This document shows positions 27,159-35,967 of a DNA stretch of 64,000 nucleotides, one piece after another. Each line of letters begins with the position of its first letter. Position 1 is the first letter of the stretch. A model generated the notes under the pieces. That model was not told the origin of the DNA and made no database searches. It saw only the letters and a program-made list of their open reading frames with translations. The stretch is from Verrucomicrobiaceae bacterium. Its GTDB lineage: Bacteria > Verrucomicrobiota > Verrucomicrobiia > Verrucomicrobiales > Verrucomicrobiaceae. The position numbers were made by a program, and so were the translations under genes. The DNA is taken from the NCBI GenBank assembly GCA_016795465.1, contig JAEUHK010000107.1, positions 35,495-99,494 on the forward strand, in the 5' to 3' direction.

Positions 27159-28243
27159 CACGATGGAGTGGCTTCGACGGTTTTCAGCTCCACGCCGCCG
27201 CAGTCCTGGCAGAGCAGATCGGCCTTCAAGAAGCTGGCGTGGCAGCAGGGGCACCACGCGATGGCAGGTGCTTGCAGGGCAGGGGCGGGATCGTAGTCCT
27301 CGATGGTGATGTTTTCGGCCTTGAAGAAGCTTTCGAGGGCCTGGGCATCGGCAGGCGGCTCCGTGGCGGTTTTCCAACCGGGGCGGTATTTGGCGCGTCG
27401 CCAGTAGGTGCGAGCGTTTTCGAGCCAGGCGGCCTTCGAGGGTTGCTCAGCCCACGCGAGCGGATGCAGCAGCACTCTGCGTGGCAGGGCATCACAAACC
27501 AGATCGATGGCGCGAGCGGAGAGATGAGGCAGCAAGGCGATGCCAAGCGCCCGCCAGAAGCGATGAGAGACGGCAAGGCGATGTGTTTTGATGAAGCGAA
27601 GGAAGAGGAAGGCCTGCGTGAAGGTGAGGACGGGCAGCACACCAAGAGCGTAAAAGAAGCGAGTGGAATCACCGAGCACCCGATAGGCCGGGGCGATCAC
27701 AACAAAGCACCACCAGAGGATGATGGTGCCGAGCAGGGCCAGCGTGCCTGTTTTACCCGCGGCGGCGCTTTGAGCCGCGGCTTCGGTGAGGCTGAGGGTC
27801 TGGCGTGCGTGCTTGAGGAAGGCGGCGCGGCGCTGCTCGGGTCGCAGGGCCTTCCATGCGGTGACAAGAGCCGCCCAGGCGGTGGCATCGGCGGCGTTTG
27901 GGAGGCGCAGTGTGTGGCTGGCATCGAGGCGCAGCGTTTTCTCGGAGGCCTGTGGTTCGATTTGTGCCCAGTCGAGAATCTCGCGGGTGCCGTCATCGCG
28001 ATGCAGCACGAGATGCGAAGCCTCGGCGATGAGCAGCCAAGGCATTGCGGGCACTTGCGGCGAGGGAACCGGATGCAGCAGCACCGGCGAACCTCCCGCG
28101 ATGTGAAAACGATCCCACGGCCGCACGAATCGCGAGACGCGATCACGACCGACGGCGAGCCATGCCTGCGCCGGCACGATCCACAGGCATTCCATGAGGT
28201 AGAACGCGGCGAAGACCGCGAGGAGTGTCTGGCCGTCGGTCAT
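27158..28243 (-). CDS. Membrane protein with C-terminal zinc ribbon
   Basis: A 361-residue protein of unknown function. An N-terminal hydrophobic segment (LLAVFAAFYLMECLWIVPAQA) is followed by a soluble part with HLVLHRDDGTREILDWAQIE. Two more membrane segments come next (TLALLGTIILWWCFVVIAPA, FFYALGVLPVLTFTQAFLFL). The last 40 residues hold two CXXC pairs, WCPCC and CQDCGG, which suggests a zinc ribbon or rubredoxin-like knuckle. It is coupled to the MFS gene by a 1-bp overlap and follows the DUF2167 gene by 9 bp, so the three may form an operon. Confidence 0.65.
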   Translation of the reverse strand: MTDGQTLLAVFAAFYLMECLWIVPAQAWLAVGRDRVSRFVRPWDRFHIAGGSPVLLHPVPSPQVPAMPWLLIAEASHLVLHRDDGTREILDWAQIEPQASEKTLRLDASHTLRLPNAADATAWAALVTAWKALRPEQRRAAFLKHARQTLSLTEAAAQSAAAGKTGTLALLGTIILWWCFVVIAPAYRVLGDSTRFFYALGVLPVLTFTQAFLFLRFIKTHRLAVSHRFWRALGIALLPHLSARAIDLVCDALPRRVLLHPLAWAEQPSKAAWLENARTYWRRAKYRPGWKTATEPPADAQALESFFKAENITIEDYDPAPALQAPAIAWCPCCHASFLKADLLCQDCGGVELKTVEATPS

Positions 28244-28252
28244 GAAGGCAGA

Positions 28253-29194
28253 TCAATCCTGCTGGCGGGCACCGAAGAGCTTGCCGAAGAACTTTTTGAT
28301 CGCAGCGAGCATGGCGATGGCACCGATGATGAGCGGTTTGGCGAACTTCGTGAAGAAGCCGGACTTCGCGAGGGCGAAGGCCGCGCCCCCCGCGACGAGG
28401 CCGGTGAGGCCGTATTCGGCGATCTTGTCACCCGAGCGGAACTCGGCGTAGCGCTCGCCTTCAATGTAGGAGAAGCCGGTGAGGATCTTTTCCTGCTCGG
28501 CGATCATGGCCTCGAGATCCGCAGGATCACACACGAGCGTGACTTCCATCACGCCTTTGCGGCCGAGGAGGCGGGTGTTGAAGTTGATGGAGATCTCATC
28601 GGCCGGTGCACCGATGCTGTGGATCTTCGTGGCCCATTCGAGGTTGTGGGTCTTCTCATTGTAACGCGGCGGCACGGCCCAGCCGAGGAGCTCCAGCTCG
28701 TCCATGCCGTTTTTGCGGCGGTATTCATTGCCAGCTTTCTGGCCTTCCTGGAGAGAGGCGAGGAGCTCATCGGCATTCAGCTCGTCCTTGTCGTCGTCTT
28801 TGACATAACCAGACTCGTCGAACTCAAAGATGATCCACGGTGGATCGCCGATGCCTTCCTGGGCCAGCGTGCCGAGCTCACGATCGGTGGCGGGGTTTCC
28901 ATAAAGCACCATGAGCTGGCGGGTGCCGTTGCCATCGGTGAAACGCCAGTCCTTGGGAATGACGATCTCGGCGCGGTCACCAAGCTTGCCAGTGCCCTGG
29001 CGGGTCCAGCCGAACTTCTCGACCTGCTCCATGCGTTCTTTGATCCGGCGCTGGAGATCCTGCTGCTCAGGTGCTTGCTGGCTGCCAGCTGCCGGAGGTG
29101 TCGCTGGTGCCGGCGCGGGTTGTTGGGCAGGAGCACTGGCGAACGCGGCGAGGCACATCAGCAGGGCGACGGAGGAGCGGGAGTGGAATTTCAT
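28253..29194 (-). CDS. DUF2167 family membrane protein
   Basis: A 313-residue protein with signal peptide MKFHSRSSVALLMCLAAFASAPAQ. The body matches DUF2167: LGDRAEIVIPKDWRFTDGNG, LAQEGIGDPPWIIFEFDESG YVKDDD, RKNGMDELELLGWAVPPRYN and NFNTRLLGRKGVMEVTLV. Two membrane segments lie near the C-terminus (LTGLVAGGAAFALA and PLIIGAIAMLAAI). The family is widespread and uncharacterised. It is the first gene of a three-gene minus-strand run ending with the MFS transporter. Confidence 0.85.
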   Translation of the reverse strand: MKFHSRSSVALLMCLAAFASAPAQQPAPAPATPPAAGSQQAPEQQDLQRRIKERMEQVEKFGWTRQGTGKLGDRAEIVIPKDWRFTDGNGTRQLMVLYGNPATDRELGTLAQEGIGDPPWIIFEFDESGYVKDDDKDELNADELLASLQEGQKAGNEYRRKNGMDELELLGWAVPPRYNEKTHNLEWATKIHSIGAPADEISINFNTRLLGRKGVMEVTLVCDPADLEAMIAEQEKILTGFSYIEGERYAEFRSGDKIAEYGLTGLVAGGAAFALAKSGFFTKFAKPLIIGAIAMLAAIKKFFGKLFGARQQD

Positions 29195-29312
29195 GCGAGG
29201 GCGCGAGTGTGCGGGAGAGGACGGTGGAGCGTCAAGCAGCGTTTCCGTCTGGGGAAGACTGTTTCTGAAAGCGGGCGCAAGCATCGCGGATGGGCGGCGT
29301 AGTCTCCGCCGC

Positions 29313-30284
29313 ATGATTTTCCGAACTCTCCTCGCTCTCGCCGCCTTCACGCTCACCGCCACCGCGCAAAACATCCGCGCCGGCATCATCGGCCTCGATA
29401 CCTCGCACGCCGTGGCCTTCACCAAGACCTGCAACACCGATCCGCAGAAGCCGGAGGTCATGGGCCTGCGCATCGTGGCGGCCTATGCGCAAGGCTCGAA
29501 GGACATCGAATCGAGCACAAAACGCGTGCCGGAATACATCGAGCAGGTCACGAAGCTCGGCGTGGAGATCGTGCCCACTATTGATGCCCTGCTCGACAAG
29601 GTGGACGTGGTCTTCCTCGAATCGAACGACGGCCGCCCGCACCTGGAGCAGCTCCTTCCCTGCCTCGAAGCCCACAAGCCGGTCTTCATCGACAAACCCA
29701 TCGCGGGCACGTTGGTCGATGCGATCAAGATTTTCGACGCGGCGAAGAAGTCGGGCATCCCGGTCTTCTCGTCGTCGTCACTGCGCTTTGGCAAAGCCAC
29801 GCAGGCCGTGCGCAATGGCAGCATCGGCAAGGTGAAAAACGCCGAGACGGGCAGCCCGGCGAGCCTTGAGGAGCATCATCCCGATCTCTTTTGGTATGGC
29901 ATTCACGGTGTGGAATCCCTCTACACCCTGATGGGGACCGGATGCCAGAGCGTGAAGCGTGGCAAGACCGCGGATGGCATGATCACCGTCACCGGCACCT
30001 GGGAAGGCGGACGCACCGGCACCTTCACCGAGCGCAAAGGCTATGGCGGCAAGGCCGTGGGCGAAAAAGGCGAGGACGCCGAGGTGGGCAAATACGAGGG
30101 CTATGATCCGCTGCTCTTCTCCATCGCGCATTTCTTCCGCACCGGCGTGATGCCCGTGACACCGGAGGAGACGCTCGAGATTTACGCCTTCATGGAAGCC
30201 GCTGATGAGAGCAAACGCCGCAACGGTGCTGAAGTCACGATCAAAGAGGTCATGGATAAGGCGCTGGCCGAAGCGAGGAAGTAA
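29313..30284 (+). CDS. Exported Gfo/Idh/MocA-family oxidoreductase
   Basis: A 323-residue protein with a signal peptide (MIFRTLLALAAFTLTATAQ) followed by an NAD-dependent sugar oxidoreductase fold: IRAGIIGLDTSHAVAFTKT, the EK-type DKPIAGTLVDAIKIFD, and DLFWYGIHGVESLYTLMGTG. The last replaces the usual D-x-x-x-H catalytic pair with a YGIHGVE motif. Secreted members are common in verrucomicrobia and planctomycetes; the substrate is unknown. The frame opens at 28911 but the ATG at 29313 gives the leader. A terminator follows. Confidence 0.85.
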   Translation: MIFRTLLALAAFTLTATAQNIRAGIIGLDTSHAVAFTKTCNTDPQKPEVMGLRIVAAYAQGSKDIESSTKRVPEYIEQVTKLGVEIVPTIDALLDKVDVVFLESNDGRPHLEQLLPCLEAHKPVFIDKPIAGTLVDAIKIFDAAKKSGIPVFSSSSLRFGKATQAVRNGSIGKVKNAETGSPASLEEHHPDLFWYGIHGVESLYTLMGTGCQSVKRGKTADGMITVTGTWEGGRTGTFTERKGYGGKAVGEKGEDAEVGKYEGYDPLLFSIAHFFRTGVMPVTPEETLEIYAFMEAADESKRRNGAEVTIKEVMDKALAEARK

Positions 30285-30297
30285 TCGAACTCAAACA

Positions 30298-30331
30298 AAA
30301 ACGCCGCCTCGGGTGACCGGGGCGGCGTTTT
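30298..30331 (+). terminator. Rho-independent terminator after the oxidoreductase
   Basis: An 11-bp perfect stem (AAAACGCCGCC / GGCGGCGTTTT) with a 12-nt loop follows the stop by 13 bp. The A-rich left and T-rich right arms allow use from both strands, so it may also end the minus-strand transcript coming from 31091. Confidence 0.85.
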
Positions 30332-30347
30332 GCGTTTAGGCATGGGA

Positions 30348-31091
30348 TCACGCTTCAACTTTTGCCGGACGACGACGGCGGAAGAGCACTGCCCCAAGCC
30401 CAATCCCTGAAAACAAGGCTTTGGAGGGCTCGGGCGTCACCTGGAAGAAGAAGGACTCCACACCAGACTCCTTGAAACCGTCGAGCGCATGCGTGCCGGA
30501 TACCTTCATCTGAACCTCCCATAGACCTGTTTCGCTGAAGGTGACAAAGCGGTGGTTGTGCGTGCCCGCGGCCTGCGCGGCGAAATCCGCGCCGGTAATG
30601 CCGCCGTCGAAGGTGGACATGTTGAAGTCCAGCCCGCCGAAGCCGTCCGGCGTGTAAACGGAGAAATATCCGCTGCCGCTCGGAGAGATCACATCGACGA
30701 GGCTGAAGGTCAGATTGCCCGTCCAGTCGCCTGAATCGAGCTCTTCAGTGCCCCAGCCCAGGAAGGGCAGTGCTGGATTCGCGGTGATCGGAAGGATCCA
30801 AATGGGTGAGCCAGCAGCGACACCGGTCGGATTGAGAGAAGGGTTTGATGGGCGTGAAAGCTGCGCCACGCCGGTCACGGCACTGATGATGTCTCCAGGC
30901 TCAAACTCTGTATCCACTCCGAGGGCTGATCCCCCCACCACGGCTCCGGAGTGCAGGTGCATGTGCAGATGCATCTGCCCAAGCTCGTAATGCACGCCGA
31001 TGTCACCATGACCGGTCGTCCACGTGGAGGCGGCGTTTGCGGAGGTGAGTGAAAGCAGGGCGATGAAGAGGAAACGGAGGGAGTTTTTCAT
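30348..31091 (-). CDS. Choice-of-anchor M surface protein with PEP-CTERM-like tail
   Basis: A 247-residue exported protein. After the signal peptide (MKNSLRFLFIALLSLTSANA) comes a domain of the 'choice-of-anchor M' type, marked by GDIGVHYELGQMHLHMHLHSG and THNHRFVTFSETGLWEVQM. The C-terminus TPEPSKALFSGIGLGAVLFRRRRPAKVEA (written in parts: TPEP, hydrophobic helix, RRRR) fits a PEP-CTERM sorting signal. The unusually His-rich MHLHMHLHSG could bind metal. In actinobacteria this domain sits beside metal ABC transporters. A TGCAA-N5-TTGCA box lies 46 bp upstream, placing it in the putative zinc regulon. Confidence 0.8.
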   Translation of the reverse strand: MKNSLRFLFIALLSLTSANAASTWTTGHGDIGVHYELGQMHLHMHLHSGAVVGGSALGVDTEFEPGDIISAVTGVAQLSRPSNPSLNPTGVAAGSPIWILPITANPALPFLGWGTEELDSGDWTGNLTFSLVDVISPSGSGYFSVYTPDGFGGLDFNMSTFDGGITGADFAAQAAGTHNHRFVTFSETGLWEVQMKVSGTHALDGFKESGVESFFFQVTPEPSKALFSGIGLGAVLFRRRRPAKVEA

Positions 31092-31136
31092 GGCGAGGGG
31101 TTTCTACTCAAACGCAATCCTATTGCAATAGTTAAT

Positions 31137-31151
31137 TGCAAATGTTTTGCA
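31137..31151. promoter_or_regulatory. Candidate Zur-type operator (box A)
   Basis: TGCAA-atgtt-TTGCA, a perfect 5-bp dyad. The 20 bp around it, on the minus strand, match 18 of 20 positions of box C at 38260-38279. It lies 46 bp upstream of the anchor-M gene at 30348-31091. A second pair, TGCAA and TTGCA with a 7-nt gap, overlaps at 31124-31140. Confidence 0.6.
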
Positions 31152-31157
31152 TTTCAA

Positions 31158-32885
31158 TCAGGGCATCACCGCCTGGAAGCGCCCGAAGGCCTTGTCCACC
31201 GTGCCGGTGACTGGGATGCGCAGGCGACGCAGCAGGATGCGGCCGAGCGCGTTGCCCTTATCTGCGCCGGTCTCGTAGGTTTCGAGCGGACGGCCGGGAT
31301 TGCGGGGCGACTGGCTGCTCCAGGTGCTGAGGTTGGTGCTGAGCATGGGATTGATCTGGAAGCTGCCTTCGTTGAGCGCGTCCTTGTAGGTGTCTCGCAG
31401 GAAATCGAGGCCCAAAAAGCCGCCGCTGACCTGCGGCACGGGATTCAAGCCCAGATCCGCGCGTGCTGGATTGCAGCCATGCCAAAAGAGCAGGAACTCA
31501 TGCCCGTTGCGCATGCCGTCCTGGTCAAAATCCGCCGATGCACTGCTCAAAGCGCCGCTGCTGAGACCGTGCGCGGTTTCAAAACTCTGCCGCCACTGCG
31601 TGTAGGTGAAGGCAGCGGTGCGATTGGAGCCAAAACTGAGCGTGAAGGGCTGACTCGTCACGCTTTGGCCGCCGGTCGTCGTGGCGCTGAGTTGCAGCGT
31701 CACGCGGTAGAGGCCATCAGCAGTGAAAGCGGCCAGCGCGGAGAGATTCGCGGAGCGGGAGACCGTCACGCTGTCTGCCGCGCTGATGCCATCGGCGGAG
31801 TTCATCAGCAGCGCGGTGCCCGTGCCGTTCAGCAGCGCAAACTGCCCAGGTCCATGCACGCCGATCAGCCGCACCGTCACGGCATCGCTCTGCAGCAGGC
31901 CCGCAGGCACGCCGGTGGCCGCGAGAGCGGGCGTTTGGCCGACGATGTTTGCCACAGCGCTGCCCAAAGCAGAAAGCGTGAGCGACATCTGCCGCGTGGC
32001 GCCAGCAAACGTGCCCTGCACGGTCGAAGTGGCCGCAGTGCCTGCTTCGAGGAAGCCTTGGCGCGATTCGTAGGCCACCGCGTTCGTCGCATCCTCCAGC
32101 AGCACATGCCACTCGCTGCCGGCACCGAGGCGCAGCGTCGCGGTGTTTTGCAGACGGCTGGAAAACGGCACGCTGAAGTTGAAGGTGCCAAAACCCTGCG
32201 TGCTCGCTCCACCGAGCCCGGTGAGGAGCTGACCATGACCGCGAAAGGTCACGGCGTAGTTCCCCGGCTTCGTGAACGACCAAAAAAAGTGGCTGTGGGC
32301 ATCCGGCGTGAGTGTTTCGATTTGATCGTTCGCATCGATGCCGTCTGCGGAGTTCATGAGGATCAGCGGCCCGGCGAAATCGCTCGTGTAGAGGCCAAAG
32401 TGGCCGCCTGCGGCCGGTCCGGTGCCCGTCACGCTGTGCAGCGCCAGCGTGATGCTCCCGAGCGGATCATCGACGTAAAAACCCATGAACGAGGCCTTGA
32501 AGATGCCTGCATCAAACACGGCCCGCGTGCCGAGATACGGTGCGCCGATCACATTCGTCTGCGGCAGCACCCAGATCGGCTGCCCCACCGGCCCCAGCTC
32601 TGAAATCGCCGCGCTGATCGTGCCCTGCGTCGGCGGTGTGGCCACGATGCGCGTCGTCGCCGGATTCAGGCGCACGATTTGCGTGCGGTCATTGAAGTCG
32701 TCGTTCTTGTTGTAGGAAACGTAGAACTGCCAGCCCGCGTTCGGATTCCCCGGAGTCAGGGTGTAGTCGATGTGCGTCTCGAAGTGGCCGTAGAGCAGAT
32801 CCGTCTGCGGCGTGCTGACCTGCGCCGAGCTGGTGGCGACGGCGGTAAGCAATGGCAGGAGGCTAAAAAGGCGGTTCAGGCGCAT
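31158..32885 (-). CDS. Large choice-of-anchor M surface protein
   Basis: A 575-residue exported protein (leader MRLNRLFSLLPLLTAVATSSAQ). The anchor-M domain is recognisable from YGHFETHIDYTLTPG, GGHFGLYTSDFAGPLILMNS and DAHSHFFWSFTKPGNYAVTF. A second, shorter copy follows (LLMNSADGISAADSVTV, FTADGLYRVTL). The C-terminal part has an EF-hand-like DFDQDGMRNGHEFLLFWHG and a beta domain usual at the end of verrucomicrobial secreted proteins. It is divergent from the TonB receptor; box B1 lies 11 bp upstream of its start, so the two are probably co-regulated. Likely role: surface capture of metal, inferred. Confidence 0.78.
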   Translation of the reverse strand: MRLNRLFSLLPLLTAVATSSAQVSTPQTDLLYGHFETHIDYTLTPGNPNAGWQFYVSYNKNDDFNDRTQIVRLNPATTRIVATPPTQGTISAAISELGPVGQPIWVLPQTNVIGAPYLGTRAVFDAGIFKASFMGFYVDDPLGSITLALHSVTGTGPAAGGHFGLYTSDFAGPLILMNSADGIDANDQIETLTPDAHSHFFWSFTKPGNYAVTFRGHGQLLTGLGGASTQGFGTFNFSVPFSSRLQNTATLRLGAGSEWHVLLEDATNAVAYESRQGFLEAGTAATSTVQGTFAGATRQMSLTLSALGSAVANIVGQTPALAATGVPAGLLQSDAVTVRLIGVHGPGQFALLNGTGTALLMNSADGISAADSVTVSRSANLSALAAFTADGLYRVTLQLSATTTGGQSVTSQPFTLSFGSNRTAAFTYTQWRQSFETAHGLSSGALSSASADFDQDGMRNGHEFLLFWHGCNPARADLGLNPVPQVSGGFLGLDFLRDTYKDALNEGSFQINPMLSTNLSTWSSQSPRNPGRPLETYETGADKGNALGRILLRRLRIPVTGTVDKAFGRFQAVMP

Positions 32886-32895
32886 GTTTGACAAA

Positions 32896-32910
32896 TGCAA
32901 CTCCATTGCG
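32896..32910. promoter_or_regulatory. Candidate Zur-type operator (box B1)
   Basis: TGCAA-ctcca-TTGCG, one mismatch from the dyad consensus, in the short divergent gap between the large anchor-M gene and the TonB receptor. Its centre is 32 bp (about three helical turns) from box B2. Confidence 0.5.
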
Positions 32911-32926
32911 TATTGCCAAGCCTCTT

Positions 32927-35323
32927 TTGAAACTATGTTGCACTAGACGATTTCGTGCCCAGATCGCCGTTCTGGCCGTCCCAGGCCTGCTTTGCGGCCA
33001 GGGCGTGGCTCCTTTTGTGCCACCGCCGCCTCCGGCCGAGATTCCGCTCACGACGCTCAAACCGGTCGAAATCATCGAAACGCCGAAGGAGCCCGAAAAG
33101 CCCGTTTCAGCCCCCAAACCAGCTCCAAAGCCACCCACGCGAAAACCAGCGCCGAAGCCCAAAGAGCCTGAAATGCCGCCCGCGGCCGAAATCAGCCCTC
33201 CCGTGCCCGATTTGGCACCTTCAGCCGGTTTCATCGAAGGCGAGAACCTTGGTGAAGTCGTCATCATCGCCGACAAACCGCGAGCCAGCGCCCGCACCGC
33301 CAGCGTGAGCGATCTCGCCATTCAACCCGTCGAAACCCTGCGCGGTCCCGAGCTTCAACGTCGCGCCCAGGGCACGCTCGGCGAGACGCTCGCTTTCGTG
33401 CCCGGTGTGAGCTCGAATTACTTCAGCCCCGGTGCCAGCAGGCCGGTTATTCGCGGCTTTGATGGCTTCCGCGTGCGCACGATGCGCGATGGGCTCAGCA
33501 CGATGGACCTCAGCGATACCAGCCCGGACCACGGCATCCCGGTGGAGCCTGTTTTGGCGGATGAGATCGAGGTGCATCGCGGCCCCGCGGCGTTGCTTTA
33601 CGGCAGCGGAGCCATCGGCGGCGCGGTGGACGTGCACACGCGCACCATTGCGCGTGAACTGCCCGCGCACGCGATCACCGGAGCGCTCGATTCGCGTTAC
33701 GAGACCGCCTCGCAAGGCTGGACGGAGGCCGGATGGCTCGCGTTGACGGAGGGGCCGTTCGTTCTGCAGTTCACCGGCTCTTTGCGCGAGTCCGAGGACA
33801 TCCACATCCCGAAAAGCGCCCGCACACCGATCTACGATGCCTTGGAGAATCCGCGCACGCGCAATCCCGCCACCGGCATCACCAGCGCGGTGCCGAATCC
33901 GAGCGGCCGCCTGCCAAACAGCTTCCATCAAAGCGAAAGCTACTCCGCCGGGCTCTCCTGGCTGCCGCGTGACACGCCGCTGTGGGCTGCGTTTTCCTTT
34001 TCCGCCTACGAGTCGCGCTACGGCCTGCCCTACTTCTTTGATGGCGATGTGAATGACTTCTTTGGCGACGGCCTCATCGACCTCATGCAGGAACGCTACG
34101 ACCTGCATCTCGGCGCGGACTTTGATCAGGGCTTCATCAAAGCAGTGCAGTTCCACCTCGCCAGCAGCCAGTATGCGCATGACGAGCAGGTGCTCGGCCG
34201 TCAAAAAGACCTCGGCCGCGACATCAGCGAGACCTTCCTCACGAAGGACATGATCGAGGGCCGGCTGAATGTGTATCACGGCGGCTTCGGCGATCATCTC
34301 GATGGCGTCGTCGGCCTGCACGGCTACCGCGAGGACTTCACGGCCAGCCGTTTGCTCACCATCTCTCCGCAGCGCCGCGTGGGCAGCCAGTTTCAAACAT
34401 CGAACCTCGGTGTCTATGCGCTGGAGAAGCTCACGCTCGGCCCGTGGCTGCTGCAGCTCGGCGGACGCTGGGAGGAGCAGACGATCCTCAATGAATCGGT
34501 GCCCGGCCGCATCACCGGCCTCAGCGAAAGCGCCCACAGCCTCTCCGCCGCGATCACGTGGGAGAAAAAAGACTGGCTCGGCATGCAGCGCTTCGCTTTG
34601 ACGGCCATCGCCGCGCAAAACCAGCGCCTGCCCACCAGCACGGAGCGCTACGCCTTTTGGAACAACGCCGCGCTCGGTCGTTTCATCATCGGCGGAGACA
34701 TGGACGGCACTCCCCTGCGCCTCGAGCAGTCCACCAGCATCGAAGCTGTGCTCGACGCGGAATGGGAACGAGCCGCCGTGCATCTCAGCGCCTTCCACTA
34801 CGACTACGAGAACTTCATCTTCCTCCAGGAACTGCGCCGCAACATCCCGCGCACCGCGAACTACATCGAACGCGCCGCCACCTTCACCGGCTGGGAGGCG
34901 CAGATCGATCTCCACCTGCTCAAACGCGAGCATCAACGCGTCACCGTGAAGCTGCTCGGCGACTACGTCCGCGGCTGGAATGAAACCGACCGCGAATTCA
35001 TCCCGCGCATGCCACCGCTGCGCCTCGGTGCGCGTGTGGAGGCGGAGCTTGGCCGCTTCCATGGCGGCATCGAGCTGCGGCATGCCTTTGACCAAAACCG
35101 CGTCCGCACCGGCCTGCGCCCCGAGCTTGCCACCGAGGCCTACACTCTTCTCAACGCCGACCTCACCTGCCAGCTCCACAAAAGCGAGCGCTATGAGGTC
35201 AGCCTGACTCTCCAAGGCACCAACCTCCTCGACGCCGATGCGCGTCAAAGCACCTCCTTCCGCAAAGACGTGGCTCCCATGCCCGGTCGAGGCTTCAGCG
35301 TCGGCATGCAGGTGCGGTTTTGA
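32927..35323 (+). CDS. TonB-dependent outer-membrane receptor, ZnuD-like
   Basis: A 798-residue outer-membrane receptor. A signal peptide (LKLCCTRRFRAQIAVLAVPG) leads to a proline-rich stretch of about 70 residues (PKEPEKPVSAPKPAPKPP), itself unusual before a plug. The plug domain follows: GENLGEVVIIADKP, LGETLAFVPGVSSNYFSPGA, RPVIRGFDGFRVRTMRDGL, and IEVHRGPAALLYGSGAIGGA. A beta-barrel follows to the terminal phenylalanine (GMQVRF). The plug's HGIPVEPV and overall length resemble zinc receptors such as ZnuD. There is no ATG near the leader; I chose the TTG at 32927, while TTG codons at 32906 and 32888 would put box B1 inside the gene. Confidence 0.88.
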   Translation: MKLCCTRRFRAQIAVLAVPGLLCGQGVAPFVPPPPPAEIPLTTLKPVEIIETPKEPEKPVSAPKPAPKPPTRKPAPKPKEPEMPPAAEISPPVPDLAPSAGFIEGENLGEVVIIADKPRASARTASVSDLAIQPVETLRGPELQRRAQGTLGETLAFVPGVSSNYFSPGASRPVIRGFDGFRVRTMRDGLSTMDLSDTSPDHGIPVEPVLADEIEVHRGPAALLYGSGAIGGAVDVHTRTIARELPAHAITGALDSRYETASQGWTEAGWLALTEGPFVLQFTGSLRESEDIHIPKSARTPIYDALENPRTRNPATGITSAVPNPSGRLPNSFHQSESYSAGLSWLPRDTPLWAAFSFSAYESRYGLPYFFDGDVNDFFGDGLIDLMQERYDLHLGADFDQGFIKAVQFHLASSQYAHDEQVLGRQKDLGRDISETFLTKDMIEGRLNVYHGGFGDHLDGVVGLHGYREDFTASRLLTISPQRRVGSQFQTSNLGVYALEKLTLGPWLLQLGGRWEEQTILNESVPGRITGLSESAHSLSAAITWEKKDWLGMQRFALTAIAAQNQRLPTSTERYAFWNNAALGRFIIGGDMDGTPLRLEQSTSIEAVLDAEWERAAVHLSAFHYDYENFIFLQELRRNIPRTANYIERAATFTGWEAQIDLHLLKREHQRVTVKLLGDYVRGWNETDREFIPRMPPLRLGARVEAELGRFHGGIELRHAFDQNRVRTGLRPELATEAYTLLNADLTCQLHKSERYEVSLTLQGTNLLDADARQSTSFRKDVAPMPGRGFSVGMQVRF
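32928..32942. promoter_or_regulatory. Candidate Zur-type operator (box B2)
   Basis: TGAAA-ctatg-TTGCA, one mismatch from consensus, overlapping the proposed start of the TonB receptor. A site here would block initiation directly. It is the weakest of the five boxes and depends on the pairing with B1. Confidence 0.35.
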
Positions 35324-35331
35324 GCCCAATC

Positions 35332-35967
35332 CTAAGCCCACATTTTGGCCCGTGGCAGCGAAGGTGAAGCCGCGGCGAAGCTGGCGATCCAGCGGCGGGC
35401 TTTTTCGGGTTCGAGCCAGGGTTTGGAGGTGGGGAGCTTGCAAAACATGGCGTGGCATTCGTCGCGGTAGGTGCGGCCCATTTGTTTGGCGATCCACGCT
35501 TCATACTCGGCGAGCCAGGCGGTGAAGATGCGGCTGCTGCGGGTGAGTTCGGGGAGATTGCTGCTGTCGAACTCGCTGAAGTCATACTCGCCGGGCACGA
35601 CGGGCGTGGTGCGGTGGTGGACGTAGCAGCGTTTGGCGTTGCGGATGAAAAGGAAGCCGCATTGGCCGCCTTCGCAGGGATACCAGCCGGCGCAGGCGCC
35701 GTGGAGTTCGATCATGCCGTCTTCCCAGGGCTTGCAGTAGCAACTGGTGCCCTGCAGGCCTTCGCTGCGGTGTTTTTGGAAGCCGTGCTTGAGGAGCAAA
35801 TTGCCATCCGTGAGCACATCGCGGCCCCAGAAGAACATTTGCTGGCCGAGACCAATGGTGAGGTCGTTGAGGTGGCCGCGGGTGAGCGTGGCGGCGGTGG
35901 CTGCCGGACGATGAGAAGCGCTGGCAGGAGTGCCTGCGTCACGAGTGGGTTTACGCCGCCACAGCAT
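35332..35967 (-). CDS. Cysteine-rich protein of unknown function
   Basis: A 211-residue soluble protein I do not recognise. It is rich in Cys, Trp and His in the middle: GTSCYCKPWEDGMIELHGAC, AGWYPCEGGQCGFLF and KRCYVHHRTTP; these could form a metal site. The C-terminus is basic and helical. The gene overlaps the end of the flavoprotein gene by 17 bp on the same strand, so it is the third gene of the BASS-flavoprotein operon. A later start is possible, since the first 35 residues are of low complexity. Convergent with the TonB receptor. Confidence 0.6.
   Translation of the reverse strand: MLWRRKPTRDAGTPASASHRPAATAATLTRGHLNDLTIGLGQQMFFWGRDVLTDGNLLLKHGFQKHRSEGLQGTSCYCKPWEDGMIELHGACAGWYPCEGGQCGFLFIRNAKRCYVHHRTTPVVPGEYDFSEFDSSNLPELTRSSRIFTAWLAEYEAWIAKQMGRTYRDECHAMFCKLPTSKPWLEPEKARRWIASFAAASPSLPRAKMWA

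Noticed and set aside
27239..29302. 687-codon plus-strand open frame
   Set aside because: It runs antisense to three minus-strand genes with signal peptides and domain matches; its translation is Gly/Glu/Arg-rich without motifs, as expected from GC-rich antisense DNA.
31124..31140. Second operator TGCAA-N7-TTGCA
   Set aside because: Spacing differs from the other boxes and it overlaps box A; it may be by-product of local A/T-rich sequence, so it is only mentioned with box A.
33221..35497. 758-codon minus-strand open frame
   Set aside because: Antisense to the TonB receptor; composition dominated by Ala, Arg, Glu and His without motif.
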